Shown here one piece after another: positions 1 to 5,218 of a stretch of DNA of 5,218 nucleotides. The notes beneath the pieces are model-generated. The model was not told where the DNA came from. It did not search any database and saw nothing but the letters and a program-made list of their open reading frames with translations. Each line of letters opens with the position of its first letter. Position 1 is the stretch's first letter. A program made the translations under genes and the position numbers. Source of the DNA: an uncultured Peptococcaceae bacterium (lineage in GTDB: Bacteria; Bacillota; Dehalobacteriia; UBA7702); the NCBI GenBank assembly GCA_937919295.1, contig CALFRX010000066.1, positions 1 through 5,218 of the forward strand. Direction: 5' to 3'.

Positions 1-1214
1 GGTATGATGTTGATGCCAAAGACCGTGGTGGTGAAAGTGGGAAGGGCGGTATCGCCGAATTTGGCGCCGGCAACCGTGGCGGTGATGGCGTCATTCTTCA
101 AGGTTCCGGAGAAGCTGATATATTGGTGATTGGCGGCAACGGTTCCCGCTGTAGCGGCGACGGAGGCGCTCGCCAGATTGAGCTTTTCATTGAAGATCGC
201 GCATACCGTTCCCCCGTAAGGCGTTGCCGCGTTGTAGGTATAAGCGCTGTTATCGACTGTTTTTTGCAATTCCATAACGCTTAAGTCGATTTTTTGGTTG
301 GCTTTAAGACCGTAGGTTGCGGGCGTTTTCACGGTGCCGATATAGTACAGGTTCGCCTGACCGCTATTTCCGCCAATGGTGAGGGGATTGCTGCCGTCAG
401 CGGTGCCGTTGAGGTGAAGAATATTGCCGGATGCGATATATTGGTTTTGATAGTTGTTATACCAGACAGAACAATTTGCGTCATTGTTGGGGTCCTGTAT
501 GGTGCCGCCTGTGATAACGGTATTGATGATGCCCCGGAAGGCATAGATAACACCTTTGGCAATAATGCTGCCATCGCTATAATTTAGGGTTCCGCCTTCC
601 ATGTTGATAACAGTGGTGTCGGTGGCGGCTGTCGCTACATAGATTGCGCCATCGTGATTTCCGGTCACCATACCGGATTTTACGGTGACGGTGCGGTCTC
701 CGTAATTACCGCTCATTCGTATTGCCGCAGCGGTGCTGCATGATATCGTGCCGCCGTCAATCACCGTTGTCCTGCATCTGGGATTGAGGGCGCCGACAGT
801 ATAATCTGACGGACCGGCATAGGTCAGGGAACCGCCGCTAAGCAAGCGAAAGGTGCCGTTACCGTAGGGCCTGAACTCGTTGTACTTACTCGTGTCATTT
901 GTGGTAAGGGAGGCTTTCCAATCGAGGGTGACGTCATCTTTGATATCGAGCTCCGGGAAAAAACTGTTATTGAGGGTCACGGTGCCGGTGACGGTTACCG
1001 TGGCGCCGCTGGCGGAGGCCGTGAGATTGCCGGTGGTCTCGCCGTAGTAGCTGTTGATGGAAGTGGCCAAGGTGGCGGCGTCGCTTTCCGGGGTGGCGCT
1101 GACTGGCGTCGCCCAAAGGCAGAGTGTCACCATGATTGCCGCCAGCAGCAGGAGACATCGGTCATGGAGGCTTGCTCCTTGGGCAGGTATTTGCCGCGCG
1201 TTTTTGCTTTTCAT
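1..1214 (-). CDS. Secreted beta-helix-like repeat surface protein, N-terminal part (C-terminus beyond window)
   Basis: An uninterrupted minus-strand frame of 404 codons runs off the left edge. The start is fixed by a GGAGG ribosome binding site (1224-1228) nine bases before the ATG. The product begins with a signal peptide: a basic, rather long n-region (about residues 1-19), a hydrophobic core LLLLAAIMVTLCLW (21-34), and a probable cleavage site after VSA (38-40). The mature part is rich in Thr, Gly, Asn, Ser and Ala. It contains degenerate rungs such as TVIDGGTIS (150-158), TVTVKSGMVTG (175-185), TVINMEGGTL (201-210) and TVITGGTIQ (232-240), spaced roughly 25-32 residues apart. That pattern resembles right-handed parallel beta-helix surface proteins and adhesins. 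Four Cys remain after cleavage (147, 159, 248, 338). No catalytic motif or wall anchor is visible, and any anchor would lie in the missing C-terminus. Export is well supported; the exact function (adhesin, polysaccharide binding or lyase) is unknown. It is divergent from the response regulator gene. Confidence 0.8.
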   Translation of the reverse strand, partial: MKSKNARQIPAQGASLHDRCLLLLAAIMVTLCLWATPVSATPESDAATLATSINSYYGETTGNLTASASGATVTVTGTVTLNNSFFPELDIKDDVTLDWKASLTTNDTSKYNEFRPYGNGTFRLLSGGSLTYAGPSDYTVGALNPRCRTTVIDGGTISCSTAAAIRMSGNYGDRTVTVKSGMVTGNHDGAIYVATAATDTTVINMEGGTLNYSDGSIIAKGVIYAFRGIINTVITGGTIQDPNNDANCSVWYNNYQNQYIASGNILHLNGTADGSNPLTIGGNSGQANLYYIGTVKTPATYGLKANQKIDLSVMELQKTVDNSAYTYNAATPYGGTVCAIFNEKLNLASASVAATAGTVAANHQYISFSGTLKNDAITATVAGAKFGDTALPTFTTTVFGINII

Positions 1215-1277
1215 TTTAATTTTCCTCCGTGATTTATCATGGGTCTAAGAAACCCTTCTAAAGCTGTTGTCAGGTTT

Positions 1278-1286
1278 ATTGTAGCA
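1278..1286 (-). promoter_or_regulatory. Candidate extended -10 promoter for the surface-protein gene
   Basis: On the minus strand the region reads TGCTACAAT, an extended -10 (TGn) joined to TACAAT, which matches five of six bases of TATAAT. No good -35 hexamer lies 16-18 bp upstream, so it would depend on the extended -10 or on an activator. The predicted leader is about 57 nt and carries the GGAGG site. The palindrome at 1310-1327 lies roughly 40-55 bp upstream of the expected start of transcription, where an activator could sit. Confidence 0.4.
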
Positions 1287-1309
1287 AAATCGTCGACCCT
1301 CCGGGGTTT

Positions 1310-1327
1310 GATTAAGAAATCTTAATC
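1310..1327. promoter_or_regulatory. Perfect 18-bp palindrome, candidate operator
   Basis: GATTAAGA-AA-TCTTAATC is a perfect inverted repeat with 8-bp arms and a 2-bp centre. It sits between the divergent promoters of the surface-protein gene and the response regulator gene. There is no T-tract on either side long enough for a terminator, so a dimeric protein-binding site is more likely. Which regulator binds is not known. The adjacent OmpR-family gene is the obvious candidate, although that family more often uses direct repeats. Confidence 0.45.
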
Positions 1328-1333
1328 TTCATA

Positions 1334-1351
1334 TTATTATGGTTATTATGG
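1334..1351 (+). repeat. Two tandem 9-bp repeats abutting the regulator -35 box
   Basis: TTATTATGG occurs twice head to tail (1334-1342 and 1343-1351) and ends directly at the -35 hexamer of the response regulator promoter. A partial third copy (TTATGG, 1369-1374) overlaps the extended -10. OmpR/PhoB-family regulators typically bind direct repeats spaced about 10-11 bp next to -35 elements. The 9-bp spacing is slightly short for that, so a role in autoregulation is an inference. Confidence 0.5.
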
Positions 1352-1380
1352 ATGGCATTGGCCAAAAATTATGGTATAAT
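1352..1380 (+). promoter_or_regulatory. Promoter of the response regulator gene
   Basis: ATGGCA (1352-1357, four of six matches to TTGACA), a 17-bp spacer, then a perfect TATAAT (1375-1380) preceded by TGG, giving a full extended -10. Transcription should begin near 1387, about 15 nt before the ATG at 1402. Because the -10 lies downstream of the in-frame ATG at 1339, this promoter argues strongly against that longer start. Confidence 0.75.
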
Positions 1381-1388
1381 ACTCCCAT

Positions 1389-1400
1389 AGGTGGTGATCT
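1389..1400 (+). promoter_or_regulatory. Ribosome binding site that decides the regulator start
   Basis: AGGTGGTGATCT differs at one base from AGGAGGTGATCT, the extended complement of the 16S rRNA 3' end. It lies directly before the ATG at 1402. No comparable site precedes the in-frame ATG at 1339. Confidence 0.75.
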
Positions 1401-1401
1401 G

Positions 1402-2088
1402 ATGAATAAAGTCCGTATCATGCTGATTGAAGATGAAGCCGATGTCCTTGCCATCAACAGAGAGTATCTGGAAAGCCAAGGTTATGCAGTCATTGCCATG
1501 TCCACACTGGAGCAGGCCCGTTTCCATATAGAAGAGCAGAATCCAGATTTGATTTTATTGGATGTTATGATGCCCGACGGTAACGGTTGGGATTTTTGCG
1601 GTGAAATCCGCGCAAAAACCAACGCCCCCGTGATCTTCCTGACTTGCAGGGATGAAAACGAGAGCGTTATCAAAGGGTTATCCAAGGGCGGTGACGATTA
1701 CATCACCAAGCCCTACGATTTGCATGTTTTGGGAGCCCGGATCGGCGCCCAACTGCGTCGGGCGGGAATTATGTCTGCCGGGAAAATCGAGCTACCGCCT
1801 CTGATTATCGACTTACTGGCCGGAGAAGTGATGCTGATGGAAGAACACATCAGTTTGACGCCCCGGGAAATCCAGCTTTTGGCCTGTTTTGCTCTTTCCG
1901 CCGGACGGCGTCTGAGTTGCGAGGAGCTTTATCGCCGTACCTGGGGCGGCATGGCGAAAAATGCTCCCCAGACCATCGCGGTTCATGTGACCAAACTCCG
2001 GAAAAAATTAAAACTTGATGAGAACAGCCCCTTTGAGCTGCGGGGAACGAGAAACGGTGAATATATCTTCAGCAAGGTTCAATACTGA
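1402..2088 (+). CDS. OmpR/PhoB-family two-component response regulator
   Basis: A 228-residue cytoplasmic DNA-binding response regulator of normal family length. The receiver domain (about 3-115) has the acidic pair E10/D11, the phosphoacceptor D54 in LLDVMMPDGNG, T81, and K103 in the ITKPYD motif, so it should be phosphorylatable. The C-terminal winged helix (about 130-226) contains LTPREIQLLACF and the recognition-helix segment AVHVTKLRKKL, typical of the OmpR group. The start at 1402 rather than 1339 follows from the promoter and ribosome binding site just upstream and from the conserved receiver N-terminus. The GGDDY segment replaces the commoner GADDY, a mild change. The gene is divergent from the surface-protein gene and convergent with a histidine kinase whose stop codon is 2 bp away; that kinase is the likely partner. 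Target genes are not known; the neighbouring surface-protein gene and its own promoter are candidates. Confidence 0.93.
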   Translation: MNKVRIMLIEDEADVLAINREYLESQGYAVIAMSTLEQARFHIEEQNPDLILLDVMMPDGNGWDFCGEIRAKTNAPVIFLTCRDENESVIKGLSKGGDDYITKPYDLHVLGARIGAQLRRAGIMSAGKIELPPLIIDLLAGEVMLMEEHISLTPREIQLLACFALSAGRRLSCEELYRRTWGGMAKNAPQTIAVHVTKLRKKLKLDENSPFELRGTRNGEYIFSKVQY

Positions 2089-2090
2089 AA

Positions 2091-3413
2091 TCAGGGCAGT
2101 GCCGGGAGGGTAAAGCTGAAGGTTGTTCCCAGACCCTCATCGCTTTTCACCCAGATACGGCCGTTGTGTTCTTCGATGATGTGTTTAGAGATAAAAAGTC
2201 CCAATCCGGTGCCGGTATCCTTGCCGCCGCCGGATTTTTGGTTGTTGTTGAAACGGTCAAAAATGAAAGGGAGCTTTGCTGGGGAGATGCCTTCGCCGGT
2301 GTCGGCGACACTGATTAGAATGTCGTTGTCAAGGGACTTTGCGGTCACCGTGATGGTGCCGTTGACGGTGAAGCGGATGGCGTTGGCGATCAGGTTCACG
2401 ATGACCTGGGAGATGCGGCCATCGTCGGCGTTGATTTGGGGCAGCTCGTTCTCAATGCGGATCACCAGTTTATTACCGTTTTTATTAAGGATCGGGTAGT
2501 GGGTTTCAATGGCTTTATGAATGATCTCGTCAGGGTGGCAGGGGCTTTTTTCGATGACCATGTGTCCTTCCTCGATTCTCGTCACGTCCAGCACCTGTCC
2601 CACCATCAGCGCCAAACGCTCCGCCTCGGCGGAGATCAGCTGCATACGGTTGATCACTGCGGTGGAGTCGACCTCCTCTTGGCGGGAAAAGAGCTGACGG
2701 GTGGTTTGGGCATAGCCGGAGACCACCGTCAGCGGTGTTTTCAGCTCATGGGAGACGTTGCCTAAAAATTCTGTTTTCAGCCGGTTGATCTCTTCCAGAG
2801 CGGCATTTTCCTCGGCCAACCGCGTTCGCGCCGCTTCCAACTCCCGCTGCTGTCGGTTATACATGGCAAAATGCAGGGACAAGGTAATGGCAAGAATGAC
2901 GCTGACCGTTAAAAAGCTGGTTAAAATATCCAGCAAAAGATCTTTTTCCGTGGTGAAGAATTGAATCTGCTCGGGATGGGAGTAAGCCCATAAACAGAGG
3001 AAGGTGTAGACAATGATTTCTAAAAGGGTCATTACCAGCATGGTCTTTCCTTCCAGCATGAAGACGGTGAAAATGACGGCGAAAACGAAAAAGGTAATCA
3101 TACCGCCGTGGTAGCCGCCGGAGTGAAAAAACAATACGGTGAACATTCCCAAAAAGATGGCCGAGATCGTGATGATATAGCAGAGCTGATACTTTCCGGT
3201 GTGATAAGCATAGTAAAGCAGGCCAAAAGAAAGGGCGGCGACGCATAGATTGATGAACGCGTTGAAAATCTGATCCCCGATGATGAGGCTAAAAACGCAC
3301 ATGATGAGACTGATCAGCGTTCCCGCCATCGCCAGGACGTTGAAGAGACGGACCCGAAAATCAAGTTGTTTGTTTAAAAATCGGTGAGTGAGCCGGCGGA
3401 TTGCTTTTCCCAT
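2091..3413 (-). CDS. Membrane sensor histidine kinase, six predicted TM segments
   Basis: A 440-residue sensor kinase. The N-terminal half has six hydrophobic stretches (about 24-46, 50-70, 76-97, 103-121, 124-145, 160-184) with short loops and no sizeable extracellular domain, so the signal is probably sensed in or near the membrane. A likely coiled-coil linker (about 187-215, rich in E, R, L and A) leads to a HisKA domain with phosphoacceptor H222 in NVSHELKTPLT. The HATPase_c domain shows the N box (N340, N344 in NLIANAIRFT), G1 DTGEGI (371-376), F box FDRF (385-388) and G2 GTGLGL (401-406). All catalytic motifs are intact, so autophosphorylation is expected. The ATG at 3413 has an AGGGA site six bases upstream and a TGGTATAAT promoter element. 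The gene runs tail to tail with the response regulator instead of sharing an operon with it, but it is the obvious partner. The stimulus cannot be read from the sequence. Confidence 0.93.
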   Translation of the reverse strand: MGKAIRRLTHRFLNKQLDFRVRLFNVLAMAGTLISLIMCVFSLIIGDQIFNAFINLCVAALSFGLLYYAYHTGKYQLCYIITISAIFLGMFTVLFFHSGGYHGGMITFFVFAVIFTVFMLEGKTMLVMTLLEIIVYTFLCLWAYSHPEQIQFFTTEKDLLLDILTSFLTVSVILAITLSLHFAMYNRQQRELEAARTRLAEENAALEEINRLKTEFLGNVSHELKTPLTVVSGYAQTTRQLFSRQEEVDSTAVINRMQLISAEAERLALMVGQVLDVTRIEEGHMVIEKSPCHPDEIIHKAIETHYPILNKNGNKLVIRIENELPQINADDGRISQVIVNLIANAIRFTVNGTITVTAKSLDNDILISVADTGEGISPAKLPFIFDRFNNNQKSGGGKDTGTGLGLFISKHIIEEHNGRIWVKSDEGLGTTFSFTLPALP

Positions 3414-3445
3414 GCTATTTCCCTGTCTTTCGCTGAGATGTCATC

Positions 3446-3454
3446 ATTATACCA
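3446..3454 (-). promoter_or_regulatory. Extended -10 promoter for the histidine kinase gene
   Basis: The minus strand reads TGGTATAAT, a perfect extended -10, giving a predicted start of transcription near 3439 and a leader of about 25 nt. No recognisable -35 lies at 16-18 bp, where the sequence is GC-rich (around 3468-3475). The ten bases ATGGTATAAT are identical to those in the response regulator promoter. Confidence 0.65.
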
Positions 3455-3481
3455 TAGATTCACTTGAGCGGGGAGCACTCC

Positions 3482-3510
3482 TTGACAGAAAGGGGCAATT
3501 TTTGTATGAT
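3482..3510 (+). promoter_or_regulatory. Promoter of the radical SAM gene
   Basis: A perfect TTGACA (3482-3487), a 17-bp spacer, and TATGAT (3505-3510, five of six matches). Transcription should begin near 3517, about 20 nt before the ATG at 3538. This is the closest match in the window to a housekeeping sigma promoter and suggests steady expression. It also rules out the in-frame ATG at 3388. Confidence 0.8.
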
Positions 3511-3537
3511 GATAAAATATCGAGAGGAAGTGAATCC

Positions 3538-4143
3538 ATGCAGACGATTCTTTATGAGGTCAAAGACGGTCTCTATCTCAATTTGACCAATCGCTGCCCC
3601 TGTAACTGCTCTTTTTGCCTTAGGCAGAACCATGATGATCCCGGCAACGAGGAATCCCTCTGGCTTGACCGCGAACCAGCCTTCGCTGATGTCAAAGCCG
3701 CCCTTCGCCAGCGGGATTTAAATCAATATCCAGAAATCGTTTTCTGCGGTTTTGGTGAGCCCCTGGAAGCCTTTGACGTTTTGAAAGCGACGGCGGCCTA
3801 TCTAAAAACGGTCTATCAAGGCAAAATCCGCCTGAATACCAACGGCCTCGGCGATTTGATCGTCGGCAGGCCCGTGGTGCGGGAATTAAAGGGCCTTATT
3901 GACGCCGTCTCCATCAGTTTAAATGCCGCCGACGCTGAAACGTATCAGGCGCTCAGCGACAGCTGTTTCGGGGAAAAATCCTTTGACGCCGTATTATCCT
4001 TCGCGGCAGAATGCGCCAAGGCAATCCCTGAGGTGACCCTAACGACAGTGGCCACCACCATTTCGGATGAGCAGGAAAAGCGCTGTGCCGCCCTTTGCGC
4101 TGAATTGGGTGTCAAATACCGTATCCGCTCTTATATTGAATAA
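3538..4143 (+). CDS. Small radical SAM protein, TatD-associated type
   Basis: A 201-residue cytoplasmic radical SAM enzyme. The near N-terminal CPCNCSFC supplies the CxxxCxxC cluster ligands C20, C24 and C27, with an extra Cys at 22, for a [4Fe-4S] cluster that cleaves S-adenosylmethionine. FCGFGEP (69-75) is the GGE-like SAM-binding stretch, followed by RLNTNGLGD (98-106) and DAVSISLNA (122-130) on later strands of the partial barrel. The opening LYEVKDGLYLNLTNRCPC, the length near 200 residues and the conserved blocks resemble the family I recall as 'TatD family-associated radical SAM protein'. The substrate is unknown, and there is no SPASM or other accessory domain. The start at 3538 is set by an AGAGGAAGTG site and the promoter at 3482-3510. 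No TatD-family hydrolase gene lies beside it here: upstream is a divergent kinase gene and downstream is a terminator, so it appears monocistronic. Confidence 0.88.
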   Translation: MQTILYEVKDGLYLNLTNRCPCNCSFCLRQNHDDPGNEESLWLDREPAFADVKAALRQRDLNQYPEIVFCGFGEPLEAFDVLKATAAYLKTVYQGKIRLNTNGLGDLIVGRPVVRELKGLIDAVSISLNAADAETYQALSDSCFGEKSFDAVLSFAAECAKAIPEVTLTTVATTISDEQEKRCAALCAELGVKYRIRSYIE

Positions 4144-4153
4144 GGACATACTG

Positions 4154-4185
4154 AAACGAACGTTGTAAAGCGTTCGTTTTTATTT
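4154..4185 (+). terminator. Intrinsic terminator after the radical SAM gene
   Basis: AAACGAACG (4154-4162) pairs perfectly with CGTTCGTTT (4171-4179) around an 8-nt loop. A T-rich tail (TTTTTATTT, 4177-4185) follows. It starts 11 nt after the stop codon and separates the radical SAM gene from the LysR gene. Confidence 0.85.
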
Positions 4186-4211
4186 GCATTTCCAAAGGGA
4201 TGTGCTATAAT
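4183..4211 (+). promoter_or_regulatory. Promoter of the LysR-type regulator gene
   Basis: TTTGCA (4183-4188, four of six matches to TTGACA), a 17-bp spacer, and a perfect TATAAT (4206-4211) preceded by TGC, an extended -10. The expected start of transcription is near 4218. The -35 overlaps the T-tract of the preceding terminator. Confidence 0.7.
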
Positions 4212-4251
4212 CGAAATATAAAAATACATGGAGATCGATAAGAAAGAAATT

Positions 4252-5136
4252 ATGATAAACAAGAAGATTCAGTATTTTGTTACCTTAGCCCAATGCCTTT
4301 CCTTTACCAAAGCCGCCAACCAATACGGCGTCAGTCAAACGGCGATCAGCCAGTATATCGCCGGTTTGGAACAGCGCCTTGGGGTCAAATTGTTTCACCG
4401 TAATCCCCATTCCGTATCCTTGACCGAGGCGGGCAAGGTCTATTACCGCCGAGTTTGTCACATGCTCCAGTATTACGAAGACACCGTTAATCAGACCATT
4501 GCCGCCGCCGACCTTTACAGTGGTTATGTGAAGGTGGGGATCGGCATCTATGAATACCATAAAACCGATGATTTTTTCAGCCAGCTGTTGAACCGTTACC
4601 CGGTGATCAAGACCGACGTCTATCAGTATCCCTATGAAGAACTGACCCGGCGTTTGAAAAACGGCGAGCTGGACGCGATCATCGCCATCGATCTTTGCGA
4701 AGAGTCCTTTGCCAACCGGGAAATCCATACCAGACCGCTGTTTAGTTCCACTAATTGCCTGGTGGTGGAAAAATCCGTGGCCGCCAAATATCCCGAAAAC
4801 GACGGCGCCGCCATGCTCAAACAGGAATATCTGATCACCAATTGTGAAAATGCCGGGCCTTCCTCCATGGATATGCTCCGCAACCTCTTAGTGGAAGAGT
4901 ATGGCTTCTTTCCGGAACGGACGACCCGTACCAACAGCATCAATCCACAGCTGCTGATGGTCCGCTCCAAACAGGGGGTGGCCATTGTACCGGATTTTAT
5001 CAAAGAGATCTATGACGAAAATCTCGTCCGCATTCCAATGCATCATCATCCGCCCTATCAATATGAGATCATTAGTCTGGCGGAGAACGATAATCCCGCC
5101 GTGGATATTTTAATGCAACTTGGTGACGAGCTTTAA
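4252..5136 (+). CDS. LysR-type transcriptional regulator
   Basis: A 294-residue protein of typical LysR length. The N-terminal winged helix-turn-helix includes SFTKAANQYGVSQTAISQYI (17-36), followed by LEQRLGVKLFHR (39-50) and LTEAG (57-61), all hallmarks of the family. A linker helix leads to a periplasmic-binding-protein-like effector domain from about SGYVKVGI (90-97) to the end. The protein is expected to bind DNA as a dimer or tetramer and respond to a small ligand that cannot be identified here. The start is uncertain. I chose the ATG at 4252 because family members begin a few residues before this point, but its ribosome site (AGAAAG) is weak. An in-frame ATG at 4228 would add eight residues; it lacks a ribosome site and would sit about 10 nt from the predicted transcript start. 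An IspD-family gene begins 10 bp downstream, so the two are probably co-transcribed. Confidence 0.92.
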   Translation: MINKKIQYFVTLAQCLSFTKAANQYGVSQTAISQYIAGLEQRLGVKLFHRNPHSVSLTEAGKVYYRRVCHMLQYYEDTVNQTIAAADLYSGYVKVGIGIYEYHKTDDFFSQLLNRYPVIKTDVYQYPYEELTRRLKNGELDAIIAIDLCEESFANREIHTRPLFSSTNCLVVEKSVAAKYPENDGAAMLKQEYLITNCENAGPSSMDMLRNLLVEEYGFFPERTTRTNSINPQLLMVRSKQGVAIVPDFIKEIYDENLVRIPMHHHPPYQYEIISLAENDNPAVDILMQLGDEL

Positions 5137-5146
5137 GGAGTTTACG

Positions 5147-5218
5147 ATGATTGCAGCCGTGATCTTAGCCGCCGGCAGCGGCTCCCGCATGGCGGGGAGT
5201 CCTTTGCCGAAGCAGTTT
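5147..5218 (+). CDS. IspD/TarI-family cytidylyltransferase, N-terminal fragment cut by window edge
   Basis: Twenty-four codons are visible, preceded by AAGGAG (5135-5140), which overlaps the LysR stop codon. The start MIAAVILAAGSGSRM followed by LPKQF is the nucleotide-binding signature of the IspD superfamily: a Gly-rich loop with a conserved Arg, then the PKQF/Y block. Members transfer CMP to methylerythritol phosphate (IspD, isoprenoid synthesis) or to ribitol or other sugar-alcohol phosphates (TarI-like, surface polymers). PKQF favours this family over MobA-like or sugar-1-phosphate nucleotidyltransferases, but the fragment is too short to choose between IspD and TarI. It is likely in an operon with the LysR gene. 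Confidence 0.75.
   Translation, partial: MIAAVILAAGSGSRMAGSPLPKQF

Noticed and set aside
294..587. Plus-strand open frame of 97 codons, and a minus-strand 81-codon frame at 329-574, within the surface-protein region
   Set aside because: Both are out of frame with a continuous 404-codon minus-strand gene that has a signal peptide, repeats and a ribosome site. They have compositionally odd products and no ribosome site that I can see.
967..1248. Short frames at 967-1158 (minus) and 1054-1248 (plus) over the signal-peptide region
   Set aside because: They overlap the real gene start in other frames; their products are His/Arg-rich or otherwise unlike real proteins.
1241..1255. GGGTCTAAGAAACCC as a hairpin or attenuator in the surface-protein leader
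   Set aside because: Only four base pairs can form around a 7-nt loop and there is no T-tract, so it is too weak to call.
1339..1401. A 21-codon N-terminal extension of the response regulator from an in-frame ATG at 1339
   Set aside because: The extension contains the promoter -10 (1375-1380) and the strong ribosome site (1389-1400), and it adds residues before a receiver domain that already begins normally at 1402.
2164..3246. Frames on both strands overlapping the histidine kinase gene (2164-2499, 2436-2765 and 2758-2964 plus; 2857-3246 minus)
   Set aside because: The kinase frame has every conserved motif in order across the whole span. The others are shadows with no recognisable domain.
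3388..3537. A 50-codon N-terminal extension of the radical SAM protein from an in-frame ATG at 3388
   Set aside because: It would overlap the kinase gene start and run through the TTGACA/TATGAT promoter. The family N-terminus and a good ribosome site fit the ATG at 3538.
4285..5003. Minus-strand frames of 147 and 123 codons opposite the LysR gene
   Set aside because: They lie antisense to a well-conserved LysR protein and show no domain. Long antisense frames are common in such coding sequence.
1..5218. Mobile element, CRISPR array, tRNA or other RNA gene
   Set aside because: I found no transposase, no regularly spaced repeats, no tRNA-like cloverleaf and no recognisable riboswitch in the intergenic regions, which are all shorter than 200 bp.

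Overview
The window looks like chromosomal DNA from a Gram-positive bacterium of the Firmicutes, most likely a clostridial lineage of intermediate GC. Support for this is indirect: strong purine-rich ribosome binding sites (one matches the extended anti-SD complement at 11 of 12 bases), TGnTATAAT-type promoters, a small TatD-associated type radical SAM protein, and an exported beta-helix-like surface protein. No rRNA or other taxonomic marker is present, so the assignment is an inference.

Layout from left to right. (1) 1-1214, minus strand: the first 404 codons of a secreted repeat protein with a signal peptide and degenerate V-x-x-x-G-G-T-hydrophobic rungs; it continues beyond the left edge. 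(2) 1215-1401: an intergenic regulatory region holding a perfect 8+2+8 palindrome, a 9-bp tandem repeat and divergent promoters. (3) 1402-2088, plus strand: an OmpR/PhoB-family response regulator. (4) 2091-3413, minus strand: a six-TM sensor histidine kinase whose stop codon lies only 2 bp from that of the regulator, so the pair is tail to tail. (5) 3414-3537: a second divergent promoter region. (6) 3538-4143, plus strand: a small radical SAM enzyme followed by a clear intrinsic terminator. (7) 4252-5136, plus strand: a LysR-type regulator with its own promoter, whose -35 box overlaps the T-tract of that terminator. (8) 5147-5218, plus strand: the first 24 codons of an IspD/TarI-family cytidylyltransferase, 10 bp after the LysR gene and probably co-transcribed with it.

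How the genes may work together. The kinase and regulator carry all the catalytic residues of a working two-component pair, and their separate promoters share the ten bases ATGGTATAAT. The regulator is divergent from the surface-protein gene across a palindrome and a tandem repeat, so the simplest hypothesis is that the pair controls the cell-surface protein and possibly itself. The radical SAM gene and the LysR-cytidylyltransferase unit look like separate transcription units with no evident functional link to the two-component system. I do not see a clearly novel multi-gene system. The least ordinary features are the convergent two-component pair with its shared regulatory elements, the uncharacterised exported protein, and the stand-alone radical SAM gene.
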